Positions 1 to 13,457 of a stretch of 64,000 nucleotides of DNA are shown one piece after another. The translations under genes were made by a program, and so were the position numbers. The DNA is from Circinella minor. Lineage: Eukaryota > Mucoromycota > Mucoromycetes > Mucorales > Lichtheimiaceae. The first letter of the stretch is position 1, and each line of letters starts with the position of its first letter. The notes under the pieces were generated by a model, which saw nothing but the letters and a program-made list of their open reading frames with translations, searched no databases and was not told the DNA's origin. The stretch is from contig JAEPRB010000005.1 of NCBI GenBank assembly GCA_016758965.1, forward strand, positions 372,001 through 436,000, given 5' to 3'.

Positions 1-659
1 GAATAAATTTTTGCCATGTGAGATAATAAGAGTGGTTAATTATATATTACCATCTTTAGAGCGTTGAAAACCACCCGTGGCCATTACTCCCGCGTTATTA
101 ATTAAAATGTGCAATTGGTCATATTTAGACAAAAACATTTCCACAAATTTTTTTATAGATTTCAAATCATTCAAATCGAGCAAAATACATTCGACATTGT
201 TATTTCCAGTTTCTTCCTGTATTTTTTTTGCAACTAATTCGCCTTTAGACTTGTTACGACATCCCAAAATTCTATGTAGTAATACATAATGATATATATA
301 TAAATAATGATTATTACGTAGTCCAAATATAAAATTCTATTTAATAATGTTTATCAACATAATATTACTGCTACTGTTTATTACATACACTGTACAATTC
401 TTTCGAGCAATTTGAAACGCGCATGATTCACCAATCTACAAATAATTGAAAGGAAATTGGAGGGATATTCAATATTAGCTATTTTCTCAATATCATTATT
501 GTTGACTATTTATAGCGCATCTATCACTCTAATTGATGTATTAATCTACTCTATCTATGGTAAAGCACATACACCAGCTGAGGCACCAGTAATAATGGCT
601 ACTTTGCCTGAAAGATCAGGAATATCGCTGGATTGAAAATGATTTTTGTTGTTGACCAT
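1..659 (-). CDS. Short-chain dehydrogenase/reductase, 5' part, cut by the window edge
   Basis: Three exons are visible on the minus strand: 659-573 (29 codons from the ATG), 435-389 and 271-51. After splicing, the N-terminus carries the Rossmann nucleotide-binding motif TGASAGIG, joined exactly across intron 1 (donor GTATGT, acceptor TGTAG). Exon 3 carries the second hallmark, NNAGVMA, the SDR motif that stabilises the central beta sheet. Phases close (0, then 2). The donor GTAATA at 50 opens an intron that leaves the window, so the catalytic YxxxK is not visible. The family (retinol dehydrogenase/WWOX-like 'classical' SDRs) carries out NAD(P)-dependent oxidation or reduction of alcohols, retinoids, sterols or related substrates. 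The substrate cannot be inferred here. Confident on family, not on specificity. Confidence 0.85.
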
Positions 660-3600
660 TAAAATAATAAAAAAGTAAACAAAAGTTTAAGAATAAATAC
701 TAACAGAAATAATTGTTGATATTGTATAAAGAACAGAGAGAAAAAAAGAAGCTGGTTTTATTATCTTCATTAGTCTAGAAAAAAAAAACCATGATTGGGT
801 AGACATTGTAGACTGATTTAGAAAGGGGTAGCAGAAATAATAATTTTTGGTAATAATTCATTTTACTATGATGGTTTACGGAGAATTTATACATATAAGG
901 AAGTCCCACGTCGTAATACTATATTCGCTTTGAACGAGTACAAGACGCTTACTTAACACTACGTATTGATAAAGAAAAATCGAGAGCATTCACTGATTAC
1001 TAATTTGTTTGTAGATTACTAATACACCTTTAATATGTATATACACGAGTAGAAAGATGTAAAAGCCATACTAATTGATTTCTCAATATTCATCGATAGG
1101 AAAATCGAGCATATACAGTAATAGACCTATCATGTGAGCTAGCGTGTTTTCGTAATTTGGGATAATACAAGTTTGAGTTTTAACTCAAACAAATATTAAA
1201 TTTATTCCTACCGTTATCAGTGATTTTACAGTCAAATTTAAAGTACACAGACCCTTAACCTCACTCATTTGAGACACATGAGAGCAAAAAAAAAAAAAGC
1301 TCGTTTGAGATGCTTTTTCTTTGAGTGTATGATGGAGTTTGTGTTGATATCATAATTAGTGATTTATTGATGAATCTACGTAGTTTAATGAAATGATACA
1401 ATAAATTCAAAAGTGACATGCGTCATATATTTATTCTTGTGTAAGTTTCTGACAAACTCTTATTACAGAAAAACAGTAAATTGTTTTTCTCTTTTGCCAT
1501 CTTTTTTTTTTTTTTATTTAGCAACATAACGAATATTGAGTTTTTAATAGATATATACAAGATGTAACCATCGATTGCCACTGGATCATTGTTTCTAGGG
1601 CTACTCACAACAATCATTATTTAAAGTATTATAATTACGTAGCCTTACGTACCAATACAAAAAAAAAAGGAAACAAAAAAGACATTGGAGTGAAACAATT
1701 TAGGGTTACGTTCTGAGGGCTACAAAAAAAAAGAATGAATGCATTTTTTAGAACGGTTGTTAACACCGTGTCTTGTCAACAGCCATATCATCAATAACTC
1801 TAATACATGGCACTGCTATTGGATTTATTTCCTGGTGTATGCTTTCTGAGCCATTGAATGTAATAGGATATGACAAATGATTTATAAAAAGTGAAATTAT
1901 AAAAGGTAAAGTGCTACTAACTATTACATGCTGTATTAATCTTGCTTTTAGAAATTACAAGTTAACCTTTAAAAAATGTAGATATATCAAAATGAAAAAT
2001 GTAAAAACAATATTTCATAAATGTACATGGTAATCATTCAATTACCAAAACACGAGACAACTAATTTTAATCGTCAAAGCAATTGGATACATATTTCAGG
2101 CACAAGGATGGTTTAAAACTGGAATCTTCTCTTATCCCAAGATTGATGATGAAGTAGTATATTTATATACCTATTTTTTTTTTTTGACGCATTGTATAAG
2201 AAGACATCATGATACCGATGTAGCAAAGAAATGAGTGTGTAGAAGCAAACTCTACTGTAATTTATGTATGTAATATATCGACAATGAGATTGTCTCGATA
2301 GATGTTTAACTTGTTACAGCATTGATGCATGGCGAAACAACATCAACCACTAAATCCTCATTCATGGACTTTAACGAGGTTAACTTACATATGTCATTCA
2401 AGAAAACATTTTATTTTCTACGTATAAAAACAATGCATTATGTTATAATTTACCTGTGACAAAGTACAGAAAAATAAATTGCTACAGTATTTTTTTAAAA
2501 AACAACACCTACCCCATGTTGCTCTATTTATATATTTAACTGTATTATTAAATGATTCACCTTTCTTGTTTAATAAAATTATCATTTACTCATTCATGTC
2601 GTAATTTACGTCGAAAATAGAGTAATAGAGAAACAAATTGTTTGTAATCGTCTGTTTTTACAATATCACATAACCTGTACTTTTCCCACTTGAGCGACAA
2701 CACCAGAGCTCAGCCTAGAGTTACATCCAAAATAGTGAAAAATTTTCGATAAGATGTACGTACGTATATTCTTGTTCCAAAGAAAAATAACCATAAGGTT
2801 CCGTATAATATTCTCTTTGTTTAATACGAGTTACAACTTGAAAGAACTTGATGGCTGCAGTTTTGTTGAACTGTAAATATTTTTTGGTTTGCATACCTTG
2901 AATACTCAACGGAGGTAATAATTGGCTGTTGGATTTGTTTTGGGATCTATGAGTACTCAAAAACAGACAATCATACAATGATGCAGTCCTTTTTGAAACA
3001 AAATACTGGTTTACATAATTTCCAACCGTTCAGTTTCTAACTCTTGTGAAAAATTAAAATGGTGAACTGCATGTACAGGAAGGGGGTTGGCATATCGTTA
3101 TTTCAGAAAGTTATTTCCAACACTGTTAATACGTTATTTTGCTGTCTGTTGTTACTTAAGTGTACGATAGGATTGTACATATTGGAAGGTTAAGAAAGAC
3201 TTGTAGTGTAATGAGATGTCAGATAGTATTAAATTATTTGTGAAGTTATCATATACAGTACTGTAGTAACTTTCTGCTACAGTTGAATTTTACAAGATCA
3301 TATAGCAATTCTGATCAAGATAACAAATTAAAAATGCACTACTAGTACTTTTGCAAATAAAAAATAAATAAAGAAAATCAAATTAAGCATGTAGTAGTAG
3401 CAATTATCATAGTACTTGTTTCAGAAATAGAAATACATGATGTTAATATATTGTTAATATATTTTATTTTAAAATAGCGGAAGAAAAACGTCATGACTAT
3501 TAACCACATGAGTTGTATTGTAAAATCAAACATAATAAAGTTTTCCTGCGCTGAGTTTTTTTTTTTTTTTTGTTGATCATCATGAACTTTGATAGTTGAC

Positions 3601-5070
3601 GAGTTGGTTCGTCAAAAATAAATAAAAGATACATTGATTTTTACCATGTGAATAAACTAATATATCATTTTTAATAACTTTGATAAAATACGATTGGGGG
3701 GGGGAGAAGAGGAAAGTAATAAAATACATTTATCTCCTTTTTTATTATAAACGAATGAATATATATCGATATATGATATATGGTGTACGAAAAAATAAAT
3801 AATTACTATTACTCTCTAATATTATGAAAGGAAGAAAAAACAAGAGAGAGAGAGAGAGAGTAAATAAAGTATAAGTGTCACAAATTGATATATATACATT
3901 TATACACCTCTATTTTTAATAGGGGTTAGATCTTTTTTTTTTTCTTTTTTGTAATAGTTGTAGTAAAAATAAGGTATATTTTTATATTACAACACTAGTA
4001 ACATATGAAAAAGAGTAAAATAAACGTTGTTTTGGGGAGGTTGGTTAAACCATTTTATAAAAAAAAAAAGACCATATGAATTATTATTTATTATAACACA
4101 GAATTAAGGTACCCGACTCTTCGTATAATGATATCTGATAATATTATATTTTTGCCATAACAACGATTCTTATTGCTATGATATGACTGAATAATATATA
4201 GAAAAACATACAGCTTGAGTAATAATTATAATAATAGTTTTTACAGCAAGGAAATAAAAAAATTGCGAATTTTTTTTTTCTCTTTTTATATTTCTAATAA
4301 TCATTCATCCATCATCCGACAAATTAACCGGTTCCCCCATTCTATTACCATGTAAAGTATTATATGTTGATCAGTGCGCAAAAAGAAACTATTCTTGTCA
4401 ATTATTTAATTACTCATTATCGGAGCCACTATCTTCAATCTTCTTCTAATTATAATCTTCTCTCTCTTTCTTTCTTTGTGCTTTAACAAAGTACTATATA
4501 AACACATAAAATGATCAATCTTCTATCGGTTTCATGATGATTCTATAGATATTAAGAAACAAGTAAAAAAAAATGAATTTATTTATGCATAAAAATAAAA
4601 AAAGAAATAGACCCTATGATGTATAAAAAGAAAAAAAAATAGCTTGTTGATAAGGGCGAACAAAATAAAAATGAGTATATAAGGACGAGGTATTTCTTAT
4701 ACATAACACAACTGTAATGCTTGCTAGCTTTTTGTAAACATGGACCTAATTTTTTGTGTAACAGCGTGCGTGCGCAAACCCGACGAAATATATTATTTCA
4801 AGTTCCGGGAAACAAAGATGAGTTGGGTGGAAATTGAATTGAATCAAAATACTATTTTCATGTGAAATATATAAAAAAAAAATAATCCATAAATGAAAAA
4901 AATGAACAACAGGATTTCTTTGAACCCAGTCTCACTCCTTTCTTTTTACTTTCTTCCTAAACTTCTTGTTTACACAAATTTCATCCTTTTCCTGTAGCAA
5001 CGATAAAAACAATAATAATCAACAATATCGCAATAATTTTTTTTTTAAAAAAAACCATATATAAACGACT
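660..5070. other. Gene-poor AT-rich intergenic region
   Basis: About 4.4 kb without a gene I can support. It holds A/T homopolymers, an (AG)n run near 3843-3860 and AT-rich low-complexity DNA. Short open frames (for example minus 2978-2721, 85 codons) have protein-like composition but no recognised motif and no splice context that extends them. The last few hundred bases would contain the promoter and 5' UTR of the gene at 5071. Confidence 0.6.
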
Positions 5071-6494
5071 ATGAATATGCCATTCTTAGGGTCAAAATCG
5101 AATAGTAAACGACGTTCTCATACACCTAATACATCATCCACCGCTTCCTCTTTATTATCACGTCTACCATTAAATTCATCATCACCTGCCGTTTATTATT
5201 CACAACACAACAACACAAGTAATCCTAATGTAGTTCCACGTATGAACCGAAGTACAGATTATAAAAGTGCTGCCACTAATTATGGTAGCAGTAGTAGTAG
5301 TAGTCCACCACCCCCTCCCTATGATTATAGGTCATCTAGTCCAGTGCCTACACCATCTACATCATGGACATCCGAAATGTCTGTTTTAGCTGATAAAATT
5401 AGAGACGATGCTGCTGCTTTATCAACAACAACAACAGCATCAACATCGACTCAACAGGTTGGAGCTAATATTGAAATGTTGGATCGCCGGAGTATCTCCC
5501 AAGGCATGAAATTGGTTGCAATTGCTGCTGATGAATATGAAGATGGTAATATGACTGTTGCACTTGATATTTACTTGTCTGGTATTGATAAAATACTTAT
5601 GGCGTTACCAAGTATGTTATATATAATTATATATTTTCATTTCAATTCAATCAATCAATCAATATTCCACTTTTACTAAACAAAAATTGATGTCTTTAGA
5701 CAAAACTGACCCAAAAACGAAATTTGCCTTACGAGAGAAATTGACAAGGTAAGCCAATAACTACCACAAGACCCTCATAATCCTCCTCCCCCCCCCCTTT
5801 TTTTTTCTGCTTATCTTTCTTTCTTTGTTTGATTCTTTCCGATTTCCGGTTCTTTACCTTCCTCCCCCACCCCACCCCCCCAAAAAAAACGGAACACAGA
5901 CTAAAAAAAAAAAAGAACTTTTCTAATTTGTATTTGTTATTTGTTATTTTGTATTTGTTTGTTTATATATAAAATTAGTGTTGAAGAAAGAGTTGGAATT
6001 CTTAATATTGCCAGTCAACACCGACAAAAACGATTACAACAATTTTTAGAAGGCGAAATATTAGATGATCCATTATCACAGCAACAACAACAACAACAAA
6101 GTAAACGTTCCATTTTTGATTCTCTAGGATTACCTCAAATTTCAACTACTCTCGGAACTATTACAACCATTGCAGCCAGTCGTGTGTATTACAATAATAG
6201 CAATCATGTTAATAAGAACGAATCATCATCGATATTGCAACAACATGCCAATAGTGTTGCTTCACCTACAGATCCTGTTGAGCGATTTAAACAGTTTGGT
6301 CAGTTTGTTATCAATGCAACTGTTACCTGTGCTATTTTAATCAAACAATCTCCTTTACCACGTATGTTGTTGGTTTTTTTTCCCTTTTTTTTTGGGGGGG
6401 GGGAGGCGAGAGAGAGAGAGAGATGGGGAAAAATCTAAGCCTGTTATGTATACACAGGTGCATATATACAGTAACAACGATAATAACAACAACA

Positions 6495-6527
<33 letters not shown>

Positions 6528-6937
6528 AATGATATTTTTATTTTTTATTTTTTTATTTTATAGACATTGCTTATTTTATGTTTGGTTATCTAGTTCAATT
6601 ATTGTTGTGGATTGATAGTCAATATAATATTGCACAAAAAGCACAAAACTTGGGTATTGAATGTGTTAAAATGTTCTTGAAAGCAGATGAACAATATCGA
6701 TTACATGAATTTGCTTCAGAAGCTCTTTATATGCTTATTGCTGCGGCACTTAAGGCAGCAGTAGCTTATAAAGAAGCACCTGGATTCCGAGACCCTGTTG
6801 TTTTACAATCTTCACTCGAATACATTGATGATGAAGAGGAAGAACAACGACAAGAACATTCTATTGATTCACAGCAATCAGTAGAATATTGTTCTCCACC
6901 ATCTCCAGCTAAATCTAGAATACCTTGGATTTGGTAA
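5071..6937 (+). CDS. MIT-domain protein
   Basis: Four exons: 5071-5611, 5700-5748, 5979-6361 and 6564-6937. All phases close, giving 448 codons plus stop. Residues 1-125 are Ser/Thr/Pro-rich and probably disordered. Residues of about 140-205 form an MIT-like three-helix unit (GMKLVAIAADEYEDG, then ALDIYLSGIDKIL, then a helix ending VEERVGIL), interrupted by introns 1 and 2. MIT domains bind ESCRT-III tails and recruit proteins to endosomal or abscission sites; that role is inferred from the family. A poly-Q tract follows. The conserved-looking C-terminal half (from PVERFKQFGQF to the AVAYKEAPGF region) is helical, with hydrophobic stretches around ATVTCAILI and YFMFGYLVQLLLWI that could be membrane-associated. 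The tail is acidic and Glu/Gln-rich. I do not recognise the C-terminal domain. Confidence 0.8.
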
Positions 6938-6961
6938 ACTTTGGCTACTACTACAACTACC

Positions 6962-6999
<38 letters not shown>

Positions 7000-7110
7000 C
7001 TATTACTACCTATTACTATTATTACTAACTATTACATACACTTATTTACAACTATTACAATATTACAATTACATTGCAACAACTCATATATATATATATA
7101 TATATATATA
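6494..7110. repeat. Cluster of trinucleotide and dinucleotide microsatellites
   Basis: (AAT)n near 6494-6525 lies in the last intron of the MIT gene. Mixed (ACT/ACC)n from about 6945 to 7001 lies just 3' of its stop codon, and (AT)n lies at 7085-7110. Open frames crossing the 6925-7125 segment read as poly-Y, poly-T or poly-I and are artefacts of the repeats. Confidence 0.9.
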
Positions 7111-7679
7111 CACCACTCCTGATTAATATTTTGAAATAGTATTATTAGTGCACCTTTTTTTTTTCTTTCTTCTTTCCTCTTTATAACTTTGTCATTTTAT
7201 CATTCAATCCAAACAATTTATTCATTTCATAACTTACTACGTACTTACATATACTCTCTCTCTTTTTTTTTTTTTTGTATGACTTTTTTTCCTTTTCTTT
7301 TTATTTCTTTTGTTTGTTTTGCTTATAATACCCCATCTTTAACCATACTTACTAATAAAAACATTTTTAAAATATTAAAGTTAAAAAAAAAAGCCCCCAC
7401 AAATGAATTAAAAAAAATTAGTTTGGGGATAATCTTCTTTCGTTTGTGTAACAAAAACTCAAAAAAAAAAAGAAGAAGAGTGGGATTGTCCCCCTCTCTT
7501 TTTAGCGTGATTGTTGATTTAAAAATTCGATTAGTATAGTATAGTATAGTATGTGTAATATTTAATTATTATTAACCCCATTTATTTATTATATTATTAT
7601 ACAAGATTCTTTTCGCTCATTATCGTCATTATTATTGTTCCCAGTCCCTTAAAAATATAAAACCAATGGGTAAAATCTG
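6938..7679. other. Intergenic region between convergent genes
   Basis: 3' ends of the MIT gene (+) and the Tapt1-like gene (-) face each other here. The sequence is microsatellite and T-rich low-complexity DNA. No further gene was seen. Confidence 0.6.
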
Positions 7680-10573
7680 TCAAGGAATTCGACTTCTGAC
7701 CATGGAAAATCGATCCACGTTTTCAAGTGTATATTTGACTGGTCCACGCCCCATTACACTGTCAGCTGGATCACTCAAATATTCCCTCAATTTTTTGTTG
7801 TACAACTAATAAAATAGATATTCCATCCCCCCCCCACACACAGCACACATAAAAAAAAATAGAATTAATATCAATACTATTTTGTCTTTTTTAGAATGAA
7901 AAAAATAGTAAGAATAATAGAGATCCCTTTTTTTGTTTCTTTTTTGCGCTCTTACCTCTTCATCTTTATTCATTTCTTTCATTTCTTTATCTTTTTGATT
8001 TTCTTGTGTGTCACGTTCCGTCATCCCTGCATAACGTCGATAAGCATAGCCTAGTAAATTGGTTCCGACAAGAACTTTAAGTGCAAGCAAACTATATATA
8101 TATATATATACCCATTCATGAGATTAATACATGTATTTATAAAAAAAAAAGAATATATATAAATGTATATGTATCTACCAAGCAGCTAATATCATAATAA
8201 TAAAAAATTGTCCAACAAATCTTAATACACGATCCAATCCTTTTTCTAACCAACCATATCTTATAAATGAAGCAATGATCAGCTGAATTCGTGTCGGAAG
8301 CAAACCTCCGATCATACTTTGATGGTCTGCCAATGGACCAAATACGCCTTGTACGATAAATGAAGCTGCACTTGATGCGTTATCTTGATCACTCGTAGAA
8401 AACATCATTGGTAATAATTGTTGTATCATACGGACTTGCTATTTATTATTATTATTATTTATCATACTAATTTATCATCTGTCGAAGAAAAGATAAACAA
8501 AAAATAAAATTATTACTTACAAGACATGCTAAAGGTAATGCAGGAAATCCGATACGTCGTGAAACGACAGGTGATTGATCAATGAATGCCTAAATAATAA
8601 TAATTATTAATAATAATAAATATATATGTAACTGTTAATATATATAATTCCACGTGATGAACCAAAAATAAATTACGATTGCATTTATTTACATTTCGTG
8701 TACGGCCATTTAAACGACCTGGACTTCCCACCACTAAATCTTTACAAAGTACATCAACATATTTCCCATAAATGGATGGTCGGATTTGATTAAATTTTGT
8801 AATAAACGCATGTTTAAGCCAATCCACTATTAATTCGGAAGCAATCACCATGACAACAGGAGTCATGAGAGCATTTAATGTTGTTGTTGCAGGAAGTTTG
8901 ATAAGAGGAACAAATGTAGAAGGTAAAATAGAAGATGGAGATGAATCTGATAATTCAATCACATTTCGTACTGTAATAATAATTAAAAATACTACTTGTT
9001 GAAATCGTTCTACCATATCTACCATATCATTATATATATTTCTATAAGTGTGAGTATTAATTGTTATCTAGCGAATCTTTAATATGTATTGAATTAAATA
9101 ATATAAACTTTACCACTACAACTTAATTGAAACAAATTTTCTCGTTCAAATTTTTTAAATACGGATTGCTTGATTTCAACAAATTGATTGGAAATAAGTA
9201 AAGATAATAAAGCATTGGAATAAAAGTTAATGGCTACATTTAAAGTGATCATTTCGAAAAACAAAACACCTGTATGAATCACTATTATATAGATATAAAA
9301 ATGAATTAGTATATATATATATACATTATAATTATAATAATGATTTTTTTTTGATTTACCCATATAACCTGTTGCTAAGAAAAACAATGTGATTGGTTTT
9401 AATTGTTGTTTAGCATAACTTGCACGACCTGATATGGTTGTACTGGAGGTATTGATAGGATTATTACCCAATGTTGATTTAGAAAACAAAGCATCCAAAA
9501 TATCTCCGCCAACAGAACAACAAAGTTTATCAAATACTTCTAGAACATTAAATACGACATAAAGTTTAAGTACTGCTTGACCACGAATAGAATGATATAT
9601 ACGAGATGGATCCAACATTGACATCATTACACATGTGATTAATGAAATAAATCCTTTTAATAAATCACATTTTTGAGAAGGTCTCAACCATTTGTAACTA
9701 ATAATAAAAAAAAAAATTAAAAAAATTAAACAAATCTTGTAATACACAATTTCTTTTTTTTCTAATTATTAATTTTTACCTTGTATCTTTTTCTTCTTCT
9801 TCTGATAATGATGATAAATGAATAAGTACACGAATATTATGATACATATTATGTAAATAATGATAAAATGCAAGACAAAATCTTAATGGTAAAATTGTAA
9901 ATGTATATAAAAATGAATCTAAACAAACGACGAATCCAAATGCCATTAATTTTTCAATAGCAGCAGGAACTGCTAGAAAATTAGTGATCCGCTCTCGTTT
10001 CATTTCTTGTTGTGTGTCGAAATCTGATACGGTTAATTCATCTCGTAAATAATCCCAAAATGAAAATGATACATCTTCTTCTTCTTCTTCTTTTTCCTTA
10101 TTTTCATCTTTGTTTTGATGTTCTTTTGATTGTTTTTGTTGTTGTTGTTGTACTGATTCGTCTTTTGTCGTTGTTGATGGTGTTTCTTTTGTAGTATTAT
10201 TGATTGCTGTTGAAGTGATAATGGATGATTTTAAAGAAGGTGGTGAATTAATAGTAGATGATGGTGGTGAAGGCGATAATAGAGCCTTTTGATTTCCTTT
10301 TCGTTTCTTTTTCTTTTTATTACTACTACTAGTAATAGTATTATTGGCATTAATTGTCGTAGTAGTAGGAATCCCGTTTATCAAAGGTGATGAACGTTGT
10401 TGATTATGTTTATTATTGGTATTATGATCTAAAAGTGTAAATGCATTTTCATTATTACGTAAAATAGGCGATGATCGTACTGTTGGTTTTGTACTCGGTA
10501 ATGAGGAAGTTCGTGTTAATTGTTGACTTTGTAAATGTTTTCGACGTCTTGGTTGTTGAAACCCTTCTTCCAT
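7680..10573 (-). CDS. Tapt1/Emp65-family ER membrane protein
   Basis: Eight exons: 10573-9780, 9697-9360, 9281-9114, 9018-8693, 8589-8521, 8438-8179, 8091-7956 and 7805-7680. All phases close for 738 codons plus stop. The N-terminal ~160 residues are basic and Ser/Thr/Asn-rich low complexity. The conserved region starts at FWDYLRDELTVSDFD and continues through several hydrophobic segments, with family-typical stretches such as RITNFLAVP, KWLRPSQKCDLLKG, DMVERFQQVVF and GFPALPLACL. The C-terminus ends with a short arm (NVDRFSMVRSRIP). These match the eukaryotic Tapt1 (DUF747) family, whose yeast member Emp65 works with Slp1 in protecting soluble ER proteins from degradation. Function here is inferred from the family. 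It shares a divergent ~240-bp upstream region with the exonuclease gene. Confidence 0.88.
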
Positions 10574-10813
10574 TGCATAAATGTATATTTGTTAAGTAAA
10601 AGGGTATATATATATATCTATATCTATATCTATAACGTAATAAACCCTTGTGGGGTGGGGAGGAGGAGGAAAGAATGTATATGTGTGTAAAAGGGAGGAG
10701 TATAGAAATAATAATAAAATAAAATAAAAAGGTTATTAAATACATTTTTATTCATTTCCCATTTCTCTTTCTCCACCTTCTTTTAAGTCACAACACCTTT
10801 TTTTTTTTTTCAT
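10574..10813. promoter_or_regulatory. Compact divergent intergenic promoter region
   Basis: Only 240 bp separate the start codons of the Tapt1-like gene (-) and the Rex3-like gene (+). It contains TATATATATATC/TATC repeats, a GTGGGGTGGGGAGGAGGAGG purine-rich block near 10650-10672 and a long T run just before the ATG at 10814. Inferred to hold both promoters. No specific factor site is claimed. Confidence 0.45.
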
Positions 10814-10955
10814 ATGTTTCCTACCACAGGTTTATTCAAAAAGTTAACATGTCCAGAATATTTAAATTGTCAACGAATTACTTGTGTTTTTACTCATAAT
10901 CCTCCACCTTCACCTGTAAAAAAACAACCTATACCTTCTTCTGGTAAACTAATGA

Positions 10956-11011
<56 letters not shown>

Positions 11012-13305
11012 GATAAAATAAAACCAATTTTTAATACTCTTTTTCTTTTTTATGCATCTATAGATCAACTCATTTCAGGCACAAAACGAAAATTAAAAAC
11101 ATCCAATGTTGATAGTCAAAGTATGTTGAAAAAAAAAAAGAAATTATTGTTATTTTTTTTACTTGATTAGTTATTGAACAAATCAACTTAAAATTTTCCT
11201 GGAGTAGTTAAAAAAAAAGCTATTCAAGACCAAAAACAGCAACAAATAAAATCTTCAAGTGCTATTCCACGACTTGTCAAAACACAACCAACACCAATGA
11301 TGGCTGCTACTAGTACTGCCGCCGCTGCTCCTAAACGTGTTACAAATTTATCTCGATCTATAATTAATAATAAAAGTAATAATAATAATCTAAATAGTCT
11401 TCTTAAACCTGCATCTTCTTCATCATTATCAACCACAACAGCAGCAGCTCGACGTATTCCACCATCCACTTCAATATCCCGACCTATAACAACAACAACG
11501 AAAAATATATCATCAGCATCTTCTTCTTCTACTTCAAAAACAACTGGACCTATTAAAACAGGAGTTGGTATTCAACCTTCAATGTCATCTGTGGGTGGAT
11601 CACGACGAATGGCACATAAAGCATCATTTAATGTAACAGCTACTGGTCCACCTAATATTGTTCCAACATTAAATTGTCATGCACCATTAAAAATGCGTCA
11701 GGTATATATGATACATGGATCTGGAAAACGAAAAAGGATCATTCCATTTCCCCTGTCTCACTAAATCTCTCTTCCCCCCTCTCCTTTTCTCTCTCTCTCT
11801 CTCTATATATATAATGTTTTAGCTAATATCTCAACGACTTTATGAACAATTTTTGCGTATTTATCAACCTATTTTATCGAATCATCCAACACTTGCAACT
11901 GAACATACAAAATCTCAAGAATCTTTTATTCTTGAAAAAACATCCAATCAAGCGGGATATAAACAAATGGCTACCAATATATTAATGAATTTAAAGAAAA
12001 GACCTGAAGCTTTAAATGATCAAGATATGGGTATTGATGGTGAATGGGAAGATCCTATAACCAAAGAACAACAAAAAGTGATTACATTGACAAAAGTAAC
12101 GAAATGTATATTATCGACTGAAGAAATGGAAAAAATGGGATATCCATTAATTACTATTATTAATAATAATAAAGAAGATGAAAAAAGGAATGGAGGAGAA
12201 ACCATTGGATCTAAAAAGATATGTGATCGATGTAAAAAAGAATATATTGTTAAAGATGTATTACAAGAAAATGATCTTACTCTGTGTCAATTTCATCATG
12301 GTAAAATGAGAATGGTGATGAATAGAGGAGAAAAGTTACGACAATATACTTGTTGTGATGAATCGTATGGTAGTATGGGATGTGCAAAAGGTCCACATGT
12401 TTATAAAGGTATATATCTATATATATATATATACATAAGCAAAATAGATGAAAGGAAACATAGTTAATAACAATCCATTTATTTATCTATTAGATGAAAA
12501 TGTTCAAGATTTACATGCTAAAATTCCATTTATATCAACACCAGAAGGAGGTTCTGCAAAAAACAAGCGTATAGTAGTAGCTTTAGATTGTGAAATGGTA
12601 AAAATATAATCATATATCAAGTAGATGTATACAATTAAAAAAGATTATTTTTACTCATCTATTTATATATATATATACAATTAAAAACAATAACAATAGG
12701 CATATACTACTGCAGGAATGGAACTTGTACGATTGACAGCTATTGATGAACATTGTAAAGTATTATTAGATGAACTTGTATTTCCATCCCATATGGTGAT
12801 TGATTTAAATACACGTTATAGTGGTATCAAAACATTAGCAGGTGCAAGACATAATTTGGATAGTGTTCGTAAAGAATTATTTAAATATGTAGATGCTAAT
12901 ACTATTTTACTTGGTCATGGATTAGAAAATGATATGAATGCATTGAGGGTAAGATATTCATATAAATTATCTTATATTTAGAATAAAATGGTTTAATTTG
13001 TTATATATTTTATATTTTAGTTAATTCATCCAAAAATTATTGATACAGCAGCAGTAAGTTGAATTTGTTTTTTTTTTCATTATTTATTTATTTATTATTA
13101 ACTAACTTATTATTATTATTATTATTAGCTTTATCCTCATCCAAAAGGCCTTCCTTATCGATATGGATTACGTGTATTATCAACGAAAATTCTTCAAAAA
13201 TTTATTCAAGATAGTACAGAAGGTCATGATTCATTTGAAGATGCAAAAACATGTGTAGATTTATTAGAAAAATATCTTAAATCACCACAAGGACAAAAAT
13301 TATAA
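10814..13305 (+). CDS. Rex3/REXO1-like RNA 3'-5' exonuclease (DEDDh)
   Basis: Eight exons: 10814-10943, 11064-11120, 11208-11701, 11823-12408, 12494-12597, 12700-12948, 13021-13053 and 13129-13305. Phases close for 609 codons plus stop. The N-terminus has a CCCH-like motif (CPEYLNC, then C and H in ITCVFTH), as in REXO1/Rex3 proteins. A low-complexity S/T/N/A-rich linker follows, then a Cys/His-rich block (ICDRCKKEY, FHHGKM, CCDESYGSMGC). The C-terminal exonuclease has the DEDDh acidic residues: DCEM (split from AYTT by intron 5), the HGLENDMNAL block and HDSFEDA. Family members trim 3' ends of structured RNAs such as 5S rRNA, tRNA and RNase MRP RNA. Exon 3's acceptor was chosen because upstream in-frame stops exclude earlier ones. 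The first intron contains a 53-nt T run. Confidence 0.88.
10958..11010 (+). repeat. 53-nt poly-T tract inside intron 1 of the Rex3-like gene
   Basis: An uninterrupted T run of about 53 nt follows the donor GTAAAC at 10944 and precedes the acceptor CTATAG at 11058-11063. It is the longest homopolymer in the window. Its exact length may be unreliable in the assembly. Confidence 0.9.
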
Positions 13306-13457
13306 ATAAACTTATATGTTCTTTGATTTAATATTTTTTTTAAAAAAAAAACAGAGGGAAAAATAAATTGTATTTGTGAAAAAACAAAAGGTATAACAAA
13401 TTAAAAAGGTATACTTAAAAATAAAAGCTTTTAAAGGTATAATAAAGAAATAATGAA

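Noticed and set aside
6925..7126. Plus-strand frames reading as poly-Y/poly-T after the MIT gene
   Set aside because: Entirely microsatellite-encoded and located in the 3' flank.
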